From NCBI GenBank assembly GCA_033782935.1, contig JAWQEG010000516.1:248001-312000 (forward strand): 64,000 bases of DNA, written 5' to 3'. The notes below the pieces were generated by a model, which ran no database searches, was not told the origin of the DNA, and saw nothing but the letters and a program-made list of their open reading frames with translations. This document shows, in pieces, positions 50,027 through 64,000 of this stretch. Made by a program: the position numbers and the translations under genes. Positions within the stretch are counted from its first letter, which is position 1, and every line of letters starts with the position of its first letter. Source of the DNA: Petrolisthes cinctipes. Its lineage: Eukaryota; Arthropoda; Malacostraca; Decapoda; Porcellanidae.

Positions 50027-53000
50027 CTAAAATATCGATTTTGAGCATGTTTTGGGTGTGTATCTTGAAAACATTCTAACAAGAAGTAGGCATGTACGGA
50101 TTGCTTCAGGGACCCTGAAATATAGAATTTTCGAGTGTTTTGAGCCTGAATTTGAGATATAACCGGGTACAGAGAATGCATACACATATTGACTTTGTGC
50201 ACCTAAAATATCAATTTTCAGCATGTTTTGGGCCTGTATTTTGAAAATACTCTAACACGGAGTAGGCATGTACAGATCGCTTCGGGGACCCAAAAATATC
50301 GAATTTTCGGTGTTTTGAGCATGAATTTGAGATATAAACGGGTACAGAAAATGCATGCACATTTCGACTTTTTGCACCTAAAATATCGATTTTAAGCATG
50401 TTTTGGGTCTGTATCTTGAAAACATTCTAGCATGAAGTAGGCATGTACAGATTGCCTCTGGGACCCAAAAATATCGAATTTTCGAGTGTTTTGAACCTGA
50501 ATTTGGGATATAGACGGGTACAGAAGATTAATACACATATTGACTTTGGGCAGCTAAAATATCGATTTACAGCATGTTTTAGGCCTGTATTTTGAAAATA
50601 CTCTAACACGGAGTAGGCATGTACAGATCACTTCTGGGACACAAAAATATTTAATTTTCGGGTGTTTTGAGCCTGAATTTGAGATATAACCGGGTACAGA
50701 GAATGCATGCACATATTGACTTTGTGCACCTAAAATATCAATTTTCAACATGTTTTGCGCCTGTATTTAAAAAACACTCTAACACGGAGTATGCAGGTAC
50801 AGATCGCTTCTGGGACACAAAAATATCGAATTTTCGGAGTTTTGAGCCTGAATTTGAGATATAAACGGGTACAGAAGATGCATGCACATATCGACTTTTT
50901 GCACCTAAAATATCGATTTTGAGCATGTTTTTGGTCTGTATCTTGAAAACTTTCTAGCAAGAAGTAGGCATGTACAGACTGCTTCTTGGACCCAAAAATA
51001 TCTAATTTTCGAGTGTTTTGAACATGAATTTGGGATATAGACGGGTACAGAAGATGCATACACATATTGACTTTGGGCAACTAAAATATCGATTTACTGC
51101 ATGTTTTAGGCCTGTATTTTGAAAATACTCTAACACGGAGTATGCATGTACAGATGGCTTTTGGGACCCAAAAATATCGAATAATCGGGTGTTTTGAGTC
51201 TGAATTTGAGATATAAACGGGTACAGAAGATGCATGCACATTACGACTTTGGGGACCTAAATTATCGATTTTGAGCATGTTTTTGGCCTATATTTTAAAA
51301 ACACTCTAACACGGAGTATGCACGTACAGATCGCTTCTGGGACCCAAATAAATCGAATTTTCGGGGGTTTTGAGCCAGAATTTGGGATATAACCGGGTAC
51401 ACAGGATGCATGCACAAATCGACTTTTTGCACCTAAAATATCGATTTTGAGCATGTTTTGGGTCTGTATCTTGAAAACATTCTAGCAAGGAGTAGGCACG
51501 TACAGATCGCTTCTGGGACCCAAAAAAATTGAATTTTCGGGTGTTTTTAGCCTGAATTTGAGATATAAACGGGTACAGAAGATGCATGCACATATCGACT
51601 TTGGGCACCTAAAATATCGATTTTTAGCATGTTTTGAGCCTATATTTTGAAAACATTCTAGCACTGAGTATGCATGTACAGATCGCTTAAGGGACCCAAA
51701 AATATGGAATTTTCGGGTATTATGAGCCTGAATTTGAGATATAAACGGGTACAGAAGATGCATGCACATATCGACTTTTTGCTCCTAAAATATCGATTTT
51801 GAGCATGTTTTGGGTCTGTGTATTGAAAAAATTCTAGGAATGAGTAGGTATGTACAGATCGCTTCTGGGACCCAAAAATATCGAATTTTCGGGTGTTTTG
51901 AACCTGAGTTTGGGATATAGACGGATACAGAAGATGCATGCACATATCGACTTTGGGCACCTACAATATCGATTTTGAGCATGTTTTGGGCCTGTATTTT
52001 GAAAATACTCTAACACGGAGTAGGCATGTACAGATCACTTCGGGGACCCTAAAATATCGAATTTTCGGGTGTTTTGAGCCTGAATTTGAGATATAAACAG
52101 GTACAGAGGTGCATGCACATATCGACTTTTTGCACCTAAAATATCGATTTTGAGCATGTTTTGGGTGTGTATCTTGAAAACATTCTAGCAAGAAGTAGGC
52201 ATGTACAGATTGCTTCTGGGACCCAAAAATATAGAATTTTCGAGTGTTTTGAACCTAAATTTGGGATATACACGGGTACAGAAGATGCATACACATATTG
52301 ACTTTGGGCACCTAAAATATCGATTTTCAGCATGTTTTGGGCCTGTATTTTAAAAACACTCTAACACGGAGTATGCACGTACAGATCGCTTCTGGGACCC
52401 AAAAATATTGAATTTTCGGGTGTTTTGAGCCTGAATTTGAGATATAAACGGGTACAGAAGATGCATGCACATATCGACTTTGGGCACCTAAAATATCGAT
52501 TTTTAGTATGTTTTGGGCCTGTATTTTAAAAATACTCTAACACGGAGTAGACATGTACATATCGCCTTTGGGACCCAAAAATATCGAATTTTCGGGAGTT
52601 TTGAGCCTGAATTTGAGATATAAACGGGTACAGAAGAAGCATCCACATATCGACTTTGAACACCTAAAATATCGATTTTTAGCATGTTATGAGCCTATAT
52701 TTTGAAAACATTCTAACACGGAGTAGACATGTACATATAGCCTTTGGGACCCAAAAATATCGAATTTTCGCGAGTTTTGAGCCTGAATTTGAGATATAAA
52801 CGGGTACAGAAGAAGCATCCACATATCGACTTTGAAAACCTAAAATATCGATTTTTAGCATGTTTTGAGCCTATATTTTGAAAACATTCTAGCACTGAAA
52901 ATGCATGTACAAATCGCTTAAGGGACCCAAAAATATTGAATTTTCGGGTGTTTTGAGCCTGAATTTGAGATATAAACGGGTACAGAAGATGCATGCACAT

Positions 53001-55302
53001 ATCGACTTTGGGCACCTAAAATATCGATTTTTAGTATGTTTTGGGCCTGTATTTTAAAAATACTCTAACACGGAGTAGACATGTACAGATCGCTTTTGGT
53101 ACCCAAAAATATCGAATTTTCGAGTGTTTTGAGCCTGAATTTGAGATATAAACGGGTACAGAAGATGCATGCACATATCGACATTTTGCACCTAAAATAT
53201 CGATTTTGAGCATGTTTTGGGTCTGTATCATGAAAAAATTCTAGGAAGGAGTAGGTATGTACCGATCGCTTCTGGAACCCAAAAATATAAAATTTTCGGG
53301 TGTTTTGAACCTGAATTTGGAATATAGACGGATACAAAAGATGCATGCACATATCGACTTTGGGCACCTAAAATATCGATTTTGAGCATGTTTTGGGCCT
53401 GTATCTTGGAAATACTCTAACACGGAGTAGGCATGTACAAATCGCTTCTTGGAAAAAAAAAATATTTAATTTTCGGGTGTTTTGAGCCTGAATTTGAGAT
53501 ATAAACGGGTACAGAAGATGCATGCACATATCGACTTTTTGCACCTAAAATATCGATTTTGAGCATGTTTTGGGTGTGTATCTTGAAAACATTCTAACAA
53601 GAAGTAGGCATGTACGGATTGCTTCAGGGACCCTGAAATATAGAATTTTCGAGTGTTTTGAGCCTGAATTTGAGATATAACCGGGTACAGAGAATACATA
53701 CACATATTGACTTTGTGCACCTAAAATATCAATTTTCAGCATGTTTTGGGCCTGTATTTTGAAAATACTCTAACACGGAGTAGGCATGTACAGATCGCTT
53801 CGGGGACCCAAAAATATCGAATTTTCGGTGTTTTGAGCATGAATTTGAGATATAAACGGGTACAGAAAATGCATGCACATTTCGACTTTTTGCACCTAAA
53901 ATATCGATTTTAAGCATGTTTTGGGTCTGTATCTTGAAAACATTCTAGCATGAAGTAGGCATGTACAGATTGCCTCTGGGACCCAAAAATATCGAATTTT
54001 CGAGTGTTTTGAACCTGAATTTGGGATATAGACGGGTACAGAAGATTAATACACATATTGACTTTGGGCAGCTAAAATATCGATTTACAGCATGTTTTAG
54101 GCCTGTATTTTGAAAATACTCTAACACGGAGTAGGCATGTACAGATCACTTCTGGGACACAAAAATATTTAATTTTCGGGTGTTTTGAGCCTGAATTTGA
54201 GATATAACCGGGTACAGAGAATGCATGCACATATTGACTTTGTGCACCTAAAATATCAATTTTCAACATGTTTTGCGCCTGTATTTAAAAAACACTCTAA
54301 CACGGAGTATGCAGGTACAGATCGCTTCTGGGACACAAAAATATCGAATTTTCGGAGTTTTGAGCCTGAATTTGAGATATAAACGGGTACAGAAGATGCA
54401 TGCACATATCGACTTTTTGCACCTAAAATATCGATTTTGAGCATGTTTTTGGTCTGTATCTTGAAAACTTTCTAGCAAGAAGTAGGCATGTACAGACTGC
54501 TTCTTGGACCCAAAAATATCGAATTTTCGAGTGTTTTGAACATGAATTTGGGATATAGACGGGTACAGAAGATGCATACACATATTGACTTTGGGCAACT
54601 AAAATATTGATTTACTGCATGTTTTAGGCCTGTATTTTGAAAATACTCTAACACGGAGTATGCATGTACAGATGGCTTTTGGGACCCAAAAATATCGAAT
54701 AATCGGGTGTTTTGAGTCTGAATTTGAGATATAAACGGGTACAGAAGATGCATGCACATATCGACTTTGGGGACCTAAATTATCGATTTTGAGCATGTTT
54801 TTGGCCTATATTTTAAAAACACTCTAACACGGAGTATGCACGTACAGATCGCTTCTGGGACCCAAATAAATCGAATTTTCGGGGGTTTTGAGCCAGAATT
54901 TGGGATATAACCGGGTACACAGGATGCATGCACAAATCGACTTTTTGCACCTAAAATATCGATTTTGAGCATGTTTTGGGTCTGTATCTTGAAAACATTC
55001 TAGCAAGGAGTAGGCACGTACAGATCGCTTCTGGGACCCAAAAAAATTGAATTTTTGGGTGTTTTTAGCCTGAATTTGAGATATAAACGGGTACAGAAGA
55101 TGCATGCACATATCGACTTTGGGCACCTAAAATATCGATTTTTAGCATGTTTTGAGCCTATATTTTGAAAACATTCTAGCACTGAGTATGCATATACAGA
55201 TCGCTTAAGGGACCCAAAAATATTGAATTTTCGGGTATTATGAGCCTGAATTTGAGATATAAACGGGTACAGAAGATGCATGCACATATCGACTTTGGGC
55301 AC
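50027..55302. repeat. 3,518-bp (20-monomer) higher-order repeat
   Basis: Segment about 50.03-51.78 kb recurs at 53.55-55.30 kb with a constant 3,518-bp offset, including shared oddities: the A10 run at 49935-49944 and 53453-53462, and the rare CAGAAGATTAATACACATAT at about 50521 and 54039. Part of it (50.74-51.98 kb) also matches 48.45-49.70 kb at 2,287 bp. Confidence 0.8.
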
Positions 55303-58300
55303 CTAAAATATCGATTTTTAGTATGTTTTGGGCCTGTATTTTAAAAATACTCTAACACGGAGTAGACATGTACATATCGCCTTTGGGACCCAAAAATATC
55401 GAATTTTCGGGAGTTTTGAGCCTGAATTTGAGATATAAACGGGTACAGAAGAAGCATCCACATATCGACTTTGAACACCTAAAATATCGATTTTTAGCAT
55501 GTTTTGAGCCTATATTTTGAAAACATTCTAGCACTGAAAATGCATGTACAAATCGCTTAAGGGACCCAAAAATTTTGAATTTTCGGGTGTTTTGAGCCTG
55601 AATTTGAGATATAAACGGGTACAGAAGATGCATGCACATATCGACTTTGGGCACCTAAAATATCGATTTTTAGTATGTTTTGGGCCTGTATTTTAAAAAT
55701 ACTCTAACACAGAGTAGACATGTACAGATCGCTTTTGGGACCCAAAAATATCGAATTTTCGAGTGTTTTGAGCCTGAATTTGAGATATAAACGGGTACAG
55801 AAGATGCATGCACATATCGACATTTTGCACCTAAAATATCGATTTTGAGCATGTTTTGGGTCTGTATCTTGAAAAAATTCTAGGAAGGAGTAGGTATGTA
55901 CAGATCGCTTCTGGAACCCAAAAATATAGAATTTTCGGGTGTTTTGAACCTGAATTTGGAATATAGACGGATACAAAAGATTCATGCACATATCGACTTT
56001 GGGCACCTAAAATATCGATTTTGAGCATGTTTTGGGCCTGTATCTTGGAAATACTCTAACACGGAGTAGGCATGTACAAATCGCTTCGGTCAAAAAAAAA
56101 ATTTAATTTTCGTGTGTTTTGAGCCTGAATTTGAGATATAAACGGGTACAGAAGATGCATGCACATATCGACTTTTTGCACCTAAAATATCGATTTTGAG
56201 CATGTTTTGGGTGTGTATCTTGAAAACATTCTAACAAGAAGTAGGCATGTACGGATTGCTTCTGGGACCCTGAAATATAGATTTATCGAGTGTTTTGAAC
56301 CTGAATTTGGGATATACACGGGTACAGAAGATGCATACACATATTGACTTTGGGCACCTAAAATATCGATTTTCAGCATGTTTTAGTCCTGTATTTTAAA
56401 AACACTCTAACACGGAGTATGCACGTACAGATCGCTTCTGAGACCCAAAAATATTGAATTTTCGGGTGTTTTGAGCCTGAATTTGAGATATAAACGGGCA
56501 CAGAATATGCATGCACATATCGACTTTGGGCACCTAAAATATCGATTTCTAGTATGTTTTGGGCCTGTATTTTAAAAATACTCTAACACGGAGTAGACAT
56601 GTACAGATCGCTTTTGGGACCCAAAAATATCGAATTTTCGGGTGTTTTGAGCCTGAATTTGAGATATAAACGGGAACAGAAGATGCATACACATATTGAC
56701 TTTGGGCTGCTAAAATATGGATTTTCAGCATGTTTTGGGTCTGTATTTTAAAAACACTCTAACACAGAGTATGCACGTACAGATCGCTTCTGGGACCCAA
56801 AAACATTGAATTTTCGTTTGTTTTGAGCCTGAATTTGAGATATAAACGGGTACAGAAGATGCATGCACATATCGACTTTGGGCACCTATAATATCGATTT
56901 TGAGCATCTTTTGGGCGTATAATTTGAAAATATTCTAGCACTGAGTAGGCATGTACAGATCGCTTCTGGAACCCAAAAATATTGAATTTTCGGGTGTTTT
57001 TGAGCCTGAATTTGAGATATAACCGGGTACAGAGAATGCATACAGATATTGACTTTGTGCACCTAAAATATTAATTTTCAGCATGTTTTGGGCCTGCATT
57101 TTAAAAACACTCTAACACGGAGTATACATGTACAGATCGCTTCTGGGACACAATAATATCGAATTTTCGGAGTTTTGAGCCTGAATTTGAGATATAACCG
57201 GGTACAGAGGATGCATACACATATTGACTTTGGGCACATAAAATATCGATTTTCAGCATGTTTTGGGCCTGTATTTTAAAAACACTCTAACACGGAGTAT
57301 GCACGTACAGATCGCTTCTGGGACCCAAAAAACATTGAATTTTCGGGTGTTTTGAGCCTGAATTTAAGATATAAACGGGTACCGAAGATGCTTGCACATA
57401 TCGACTTTGGGCACCTATAATATCGATTTTGAGCATCTTTTGGGCGTATAATTTGAAAATATTCTAGCACTGAGTAGGCATGTACAGATCGCTTCTGGGA
57501 CACAAAAAAATCGAATTTCGGGTGTTCTGACCCCGAATTTGGGATATAACCGGGTACAGAGAATGCATACACATATTGACTTTGTGCACCTAAAATATCA
57601 ATTTTCAGCATGTTTTGGGCCTGCATTTTAAAAACACTCTAACACGGAGTATACATGTACAGATCGCTTCTGGGACACAATAATATCGAATTTTCGGAAT
57701 TTTGAGCCTGAATTTGAGATATAACCGGGTACAGAGGATGCATACAAATATTGACTTTGGGCACATAAAATATCGATTTTGAGCATGTTTTGGGCCTGTA
57801 TTTAAAAAATACTCTAACACGGAGTATGCATGTACAGATCGCTTTTGGGTCCCAAAAATATCGAATATTCGGGTGTTTTGAGTCTGAATTTGAGACATAA
57901 ACGGGTACAGAAGATGCATGCACATATCGACTTTTTGCACCTAAAATATCGATTTCGAGCATGTTTTGGGTCTGTATCTTGAAAACGTTCTAGCAAGAAG
58001 TAGGCATGTACAGATTGCTTCTGGGACCCTAAAATATCGAATTTTCGAGTGTTTTGAACCTGAATTTGGGATATAGACGGGTACAGAAGATGCATACACA
58101 TATTGACTTTGGTCAGCTAAAATATCGATTTACATCATGTTTTAGGCCTGTATTTTGAAAATACTCTAACACGGAGTATGCATGTACAGATGGCTTTTGA
58201 GACCCAAAAATATCGAATATTCGCGTGTTTTGAGTCTGAATTTGAGATATAAACGGGTACAGAAGATGCATGCACATATCGACTTTGGCACCCAAAATAT

Positions 58301-59362
58301 CGATTTTTAGTATGTTTTGGGCGTATAATTTGAAAATATTCTAGCACTGAGTAGGCATGTACAGATCGCTTCTGGGACCCAAAAATATCGAATTTTCGGG
58401 GGTTTTGAGCCAGAATTTGGGATATAACAGGGTACAGAGGATGCATGCACATATCGACTTTTTGCACCTAAAATATCGATTTAAAGCATGTTTTGGGTCT
58501 GTATCTTGAAAACATTTTAGCAAGGAGTAGGCATGTACAGGTCGCTTCTGGGACCCAAAAATATCGAATTTTCGGGTGTTTTGAACCTGAATTTGGGATA
58601 TAGACGGGTACAGAAGATGCATACACATATTGACTTTGGGCACCTAAAATATCGATTTTTAGCATGTTTTAGGCCTGTATTTTGAAAATACATTAACACG
58701 GAGTAGGCATGTACAGATCGCTTCTGGGACACAAAAATATCGATTTTTTTGGGTGTTTTGTGCCTGAATTTGAGATATAAACGGGTACAGAAGATGCATG
58801 CACATATCGACTTTTCACACCTAAAATATCATTTTTGAGCATGTTTTAAGCCTGTATTTTAAAAACATTCTAGCACTGAGTAGGCATGTGCAGATCGCTT
58901 AAGGGACCCAAAAATATCGAATTTTCGGAGTTTTGAGCCTGAATTTGAGATATAAACGGGTACAGAAGATGCATGCACATATCGACTTTTTGCACTTAAA
59001 ATATCGATTTTGAGCATGTTTTGGGTCTGTATCTTGAAAACATTCTAGCAAGGAGTAGGCATGTACAGATCGCTTCTGGGAACCAAAAATATCGAATTTT
59101 CTGGTGTTTTGAACCAGAATTAGGGATATACACGGGTACAGAAGATGCATACACATATTGACTTTGGGCACATAAAATATCGATTTTCAGCATGATTTGG
59201 GCCTGTATTTTAAAAACACTCTAACACGGAGTATGCACGTACAGATCGCTTCTGGGACCCAAAAACATTGAATTATCGGGTGTTTTGAGCCTGAATTTGA
59301 GATATAAACGGGTACAGAAGATGCATGCACATATCGACTTTGAGCACCTAAAATATCGATTT

Positions 59363-62300
59363 TTAGTAAGTTTTGGGCCTGTATTTTAAAAATACTCTAA
59401 CACGGAGTAGACATGTACAGATCGCTTCTGGGACACAAAAATATCGAATTTTCGGGTGTTTTGAGCCTGAATTTGAGATATAAACGATTACAGAATATGC
59501 ATGTACATATCGACTTTTTGCACCTAAAATATCGATTTTGAGCATGTTTTGGGTCTGTATCTTGAAAACTTTCTAGCAAGAAGTAGGCATGTACAGATTG
59601 CTTCTGGTACCCAAAAATATCGAATTTTCGAGTGTTTTGAACCTGAATTTGGGATATAGACGGGTACAGAAGATGCATACACATATTGACTTTGGGCAGC
59701 TAAAATATCGATTTACATCATGTTTTAGGCCTGTATTTTGAAAATACTCTAACACGGAGTATGCATGTACAGATAACTTTTGGGACACAAAAATATCGAA
59801 TATTCGGGTGTTTTGAGTCTGAATTTGAGATATAAACGGGTACAAAAGATGCATGCACATATCGAGTTTGGGCACCAAAAATATCGATTTTGAGCATGTT
59901 TTGGGCCTGCATTTTGAAAATACTCTAACACGGTGTAGACATGTACAGATCTCTTCTGGAACACAAAGATATCGATTTTTTGGGTGTTTTGAGCCTGAAT
60001 TTGAGATATAAACGGGTACAGAAGATGCATACACATATTGACTTTGGTCAGCTAAAATATCGATTTTCAGCATGTTTTAGGCCTGTATTTTAAAAATACT
60101 CTAACACGGATTATGCATGTACAGATGGCTTTTGGGACCCAAAAATATCGAATATTCGGGTGTTTTGAGTCTGAATTTGAGACATAAACGGGTACAGAAG
60201 ATGCATGCACATATCGACTTCAGGCACCTAAAATATCGATTTTCAGCATGTTTTGGGCCTGTATTTTAAAAATACATTAACACGGAGTAGGCATGTACAG
60301 ATCGCTTCTAGGACACAAAAATATCGATTATTTGGGTGTTTTGAGCCTGAATTTGAGATATAAACGGGTACAGAAGATGCATGCACATATCGACTTTGGG
60401 CACCTAAAATATCGATTTTGAGCATGTTTTGGGTCTGTATCTTGAAAAAATTCTAGCAAGGAGTAGGCATGTACAGATCGCTTCTGGGACCCAAAAATAT
60501 CGAATTTTTGGGTGTTTTCAACATGAATTTGGGATATAGACGGATACAGAAGATGCATGCACATATCGACTTTGTTCACTTAAAATATCGATTTTGAGCA
60601 TGTTTTGGGCCTGTATTTTGAAAATACTCTAACACGGAGTATGCATGTACAGATGGCTTTTGGGATCCAAAAATATCGAATATTCGGGAGTTTTGAGTCT
60701 GAATTTGAGATATAAACGGGTACAGAAGATGCATGCAAATATCGACTTTGGGCATCCAAAATATCGATTTATAGCATGTTTTGGGCCTGTATTTTTAAAA
60801 CACTCTAACACGGAGTAGACACGTACAGATCACTTCTGGGACCCAAATAAATCGAATTTTCGGGTGTTCTGAGCCTGAATTTGAGATATGAACGGGTACA
60901 GAAGATGCATGCACATATCGACTTTGGGCACCAAAAATATCGATTTTGAGCATGTTTTGGGCCTGTATTTTGAAAATACTATAGCTTGGTGTAGACATGT
61001 ACAGATCGCTTCTGGGACACAAAAACATCGATTTTTGGGTGTTATGAGCCTGAATTTGAGATATAAACGGGTACAGAAGATGCATGCACATATCGACTTT
61101 GGCACCCAAAATATCGATTTTTAGTATGTTTTAAGCGTATAATTTGAAAATATTCTAGCACTGAGTAGGCATGTACAGATCGCTTCTGGGACCCAAAAAT
61201 GTCGAATTTTCGGGTGTTTTGAGCCAGAATTTGGGATATAACCGGGTACAGAGGATGCATGCACATATCGACTTTTTGCACCTAAAATATCGATTTTAAG
61301 CATGTTTTGGGTCTGTATCTTGAAAACATTCTAGCAAGGAGTAGGCATGTACAGGTCGCTTCTGGGACCCAAAAATATCGAATTTTCTGGTGTTTTGAAC
61401 CAGAATTTGGGATATAGACGGGTACAGAAGATGCATACACATATTGACTTTGGGAACCTAAAATATCGATTTTTAGCATGTTTTTTCGCCTGTATTTTGA
61501 AAATACATTAACACGGAGTAGGCATGTACAGATCGCTTCTGGGACACAAAAATATCGATTTTTTGGGTGTTTTGTGCCTGAATTTGAGATATAAACGGGT
61601 ACAGAAGATGCATGCACATATCGACTTTTGACACCTAAAATATCATTTTTGAGCATGTTTTAAGCCTGTATTTTAAAAACATTCTAGCACTGAGTAGGCA
61701 TGTGCAGATCGCTTAAGGAACCCAAAAATATCGAATTTGCGGAGTTTTGAGCCTGAATTTGAGATATAAACGGGTACAGAAGATGCATGCACATATCGAC
61801 TTTTTGCACTTAAAATATCGATTTTGAGCATGTTTTGGGTCTGTATCTTGAAAACATTCTAGCAAGGAGTAGGCATGTACAGATCGCTTCTGGGAACCAA
61901 AAATATCGAATTTTCTGGTGTTTTGAACCAGAATTAGGGATATACACGGGTACAGAAGATGCATACACATATTGACTTTGGGCACATAAAATATCGATTT
62001 TCAGCATGATTTGGGCCTGTATTTTAAAAACACTCTAACACGGAGTATGCACGTACAGATCGCTTCTGGGACCCAAAAACATTGAATTTTCGGGTGTTTT
62101 GAGCCTGAATTTGAGATATAAACGGGTACAGAAGATGCATGCACATATCGATTTTGACACCTAAAATATCGATTTATAGCATGTTTTGGGCCTGTATTTT
62201 AAAAACATTCTAGTACTGAGTAGGCATGTGCAGATTGCTTAAAGGACCAAAAAATATCGAATTTTTCTAAGTTTTGAGCCTGAATTTGAGATATAAACAG

Positions 62301-64000
62301 GTATAGAAGATGCATGCACATAACGACTTTTTGCACTTAAAATATCGATTTTGAGCATGTTTTGGGTTCTGTATCTTGAAAACATTCTAGCAAGGAGTAG
62401 GCATGTACAGATCGCTTCTGGGACCCCAAAATATGGAATTTTCTGGTGTTTTGAACCTGAATTAGGGATATTCACGGGTACAGAAGATGCATACACATAT
62501 TGACTTTGGGCACATAAAATATCGATTTTTAGCATGTTTTTGGCCTGTATTTTAAAAACACTCTAACACGGAGTATGCACGTACAGATCGATTCTGGGAC
62601 CCAAAAATATTGAATTATCGGGTGTTTTGAGCCTTAATTTGAGATATAAACGGGTACAGAAGATGCATGCACATATCGACTTTGGGCACCTAAAATATCG
62701 ATTTTTAGTAAGTTTTGGGCCTGTAATTTAAAAATACTCTAACACGGAGTAGACATGTACAGATCGCTTCTGGGACACAAAAATATCGAATTTTCGGGTG
62801 TTTTGAGCCTGAATTTGAGATATAAACGATTACAGAATATGCATGTACATATCGACTTTTTGCACCTAAAATATCGATTTTGAGCATGTTTTGGGTCTGT
62901 ATCTTGAAAACTTTCTAGCAAGAAGTAGGCATGTACAGATTGCTTCTGGTACCCAAAAATATCGAATTTTCGAGTGTTTTGAACCTGAATTTGGGATATA
63001 GACGGGTACAGAAGATGCATACACATATTGACTTTGGGCAGCTAAAATATCGATTTACATCATGTTTTAGGCCTGTATTTTGAAAATACTCTAACACGGA
63101 GTATGCATGTACAGATGGCTTTTGGGACACAAAAATATCGAATATTCGGGTGTTTTGAGTCTGAATTTGAGATATAACCGGGTACAAAAGATGCATGCAC
63201 ATATCGACTTTGGGCACCAAAAATATCGATTTTGAGCATGTTTTGGGCCTGCATTTTGAAAATACTCTAACACGGTGTAGACATGTACAGATCGCTTCTG
63301 GAACACAAAGATATCGATTTTTTGGGTGTTTTGAGCCTGAATTTGAGATATAAACGGGTACAGAAGATGCATACACATATTGACTTTGGTCAGCTAAAAT
63401 ATCGATTTTCAGCATGTTTTAGGCCTGTATTTTAAAAATACTCTAACACGGATTATGCATGTACAGATGGCTTTTGGGACCCAAAAATATCGAATATTCG
63501 GCTATTCTGAGTCTGAATTTGAGACATAAACGGGTACAGAAGATGCATGCACATATCGACTTCAGGCACCTAAAATATCGATTTTCAGCATGTTTTGGGC
63601 CTGTATTTTAAAAATACATTAACACGGAGTAGGCATGTACAGATCGCTTCTGGGACACAAAAATATCGATTTTTTTTGGGTGTTTTGAGCCTGAATTTGA
63701 GATATAAACGGGTACAGAAGATGCATGCACATATCGACTTTGGGCACCTAAAATATCGATTTTGAGCATGTTTTGGGTCTGTATCTTGAAAAAATTCTAG
63801 CAAGGAGTAGGCATGTACGGATCGCTTCTGGGACCCAAAAATATCGAATTTTTGGGTGTTTTCAACATGAATTTGGGATATAGACGGATACAGAAGATGC
63901 ATGCACATATCGACTTTGTTCACTTAAAATATCGATTTTGAGCATGTTTTGGGCCTGTATTTTGAAAATACTCTAACACGGAGTATGCATGTACAGATGG
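59363..64000. repeat. 3,342-bp (19-monomer) higher-order repeat at the window end
   Basis: Segment 59.36-60.66 kb recurs at 62.70-64.00 kb with a 3,342-3,344-bp offset and long stretches that look identical, for example around 59401-59520 and 62743-62862. The first half of the unit (58.9-59.3 kb) instead finds its copy at 61.7-62.1 kb (2,814 bp), so three monomers differ between units. The repeat continues past the window. Confidence 0.8.

Larger units (their letters stand above)
46201..64000. repeat. Satellite array, higher-order family 2
   Basis: About 100 monomers, same orientation and 176-bp unit, with variants I did not find further left: GTATGCACGTACAGATCGC (first near 46566), CGCTTAAGGGACC (46934, 49395, 49749, 51681, 52915, 55203, 55555, 58897), GAAGAAGCATCCACATATCG and TAATTTGAAAATATTCTAGC. 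Higher-order distances are 2287, 2464, 2815, 3342 and 3518 bp, that is 13, 14, 16, 19 and 20 monomers within 1-2 bp. No gene or insertion is visible. The array runs off the right edge. Confidence 0.92.

Noticed and set aside
1..64000. Hundreds of 60-170-codon open frames in the satellite, mostly minus strand, with similar Cys/Ser/Tyr-rich peptides
   Set aside because: The 176-bp unit is not a multiple of three, so the frame shifts every monomer. The frames simply follow a repeat with few stops on that strand, overlap each other in several frames, and show no domain, start context or exon structure.
1..64000. Telomere-type repeats, rRNA or tRNA genes
   Set aside because: No TTAGG or TTAGGG tandem runs and no rRNA or tRNA-like sequence were seen; the only tRNA-related signal is the 11-nt primer-binding site.

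Overview
The window is eukaryotic repetitive DNA with no recognisable host gene. It is AT-rich and consists of one long head-to-tail satellite array interrupted by a single LTR retroelement that carries an envelope-like gene. The element's combination of Ty3/Gypsy pol order, env-like gene and tRNA-Leu-type primer site, plus long CT and TG microsatellites, suggests an invertebrate, probably an arthropod. A crustacean would fit, but the sequence alone does not prove it. The array could be pericentromeric or centromeric heterochromatin; that is inference.

Layout. (1) 1-2616: satellite monomers, many of them shortened. (2) 2617-11585: an 8,969-bp Ty3/Gypsy-type endogenous retrovirus-like element in minus orientation, with TG...CA LTRs of 651 and 657 bp and a perfect 4-bp target duplication (CACC). 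In element order, right to left, it holds LTR, primer-binding site, leader, gag, protease, reverse transcriptase, RNase H, integrase, a 48-bp minisatellite, env-like remnant, LTR. (3) 11586-64000: the same satellite array resumes in exact monomer register and runs to the window end without any strand inversion.

Satellite. The basic monomer is 176 bp and about 310 copies are present. By hand alignment each monomer is a dimer of two gap-free 88-bp halves that match at about 60 of 88 positions. Length variants (29-bp and 18-bp deletions, a 34-bp internal duplication giving about 210 bp, a +1/+3 insertion giving 180 bp, and poly-A replacements) act as markers. They reveal higher-order repeats of 5, 6, 11, 13/14, 16, 19 and 20 monomers and a roughly 13.1-kb tandem duplication (about 21.7-34.8 kb against 34.84-42.0 kb). 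The array changes character near 46 kb, where a second higher-order family begins.

Retroelement. All pol domains are recognisable in order and at normal spacing, but stops and frame changes break pol, and several catalytic residues are altered. gag is still open for 262 codons. The two LTRs differ at only about a dozen positions (about 2%). That mismatch between young LTRs and an old-looking interior is the most interesting point about the element. Inside the integrase C-terminal region a 48-bp (16-codon) unit has been amplified six times in frame.

The many 60-170-codon open frames in the satellite are a by-product of a 176-bp unit with few stops on the minus strand; I do not call them genes.
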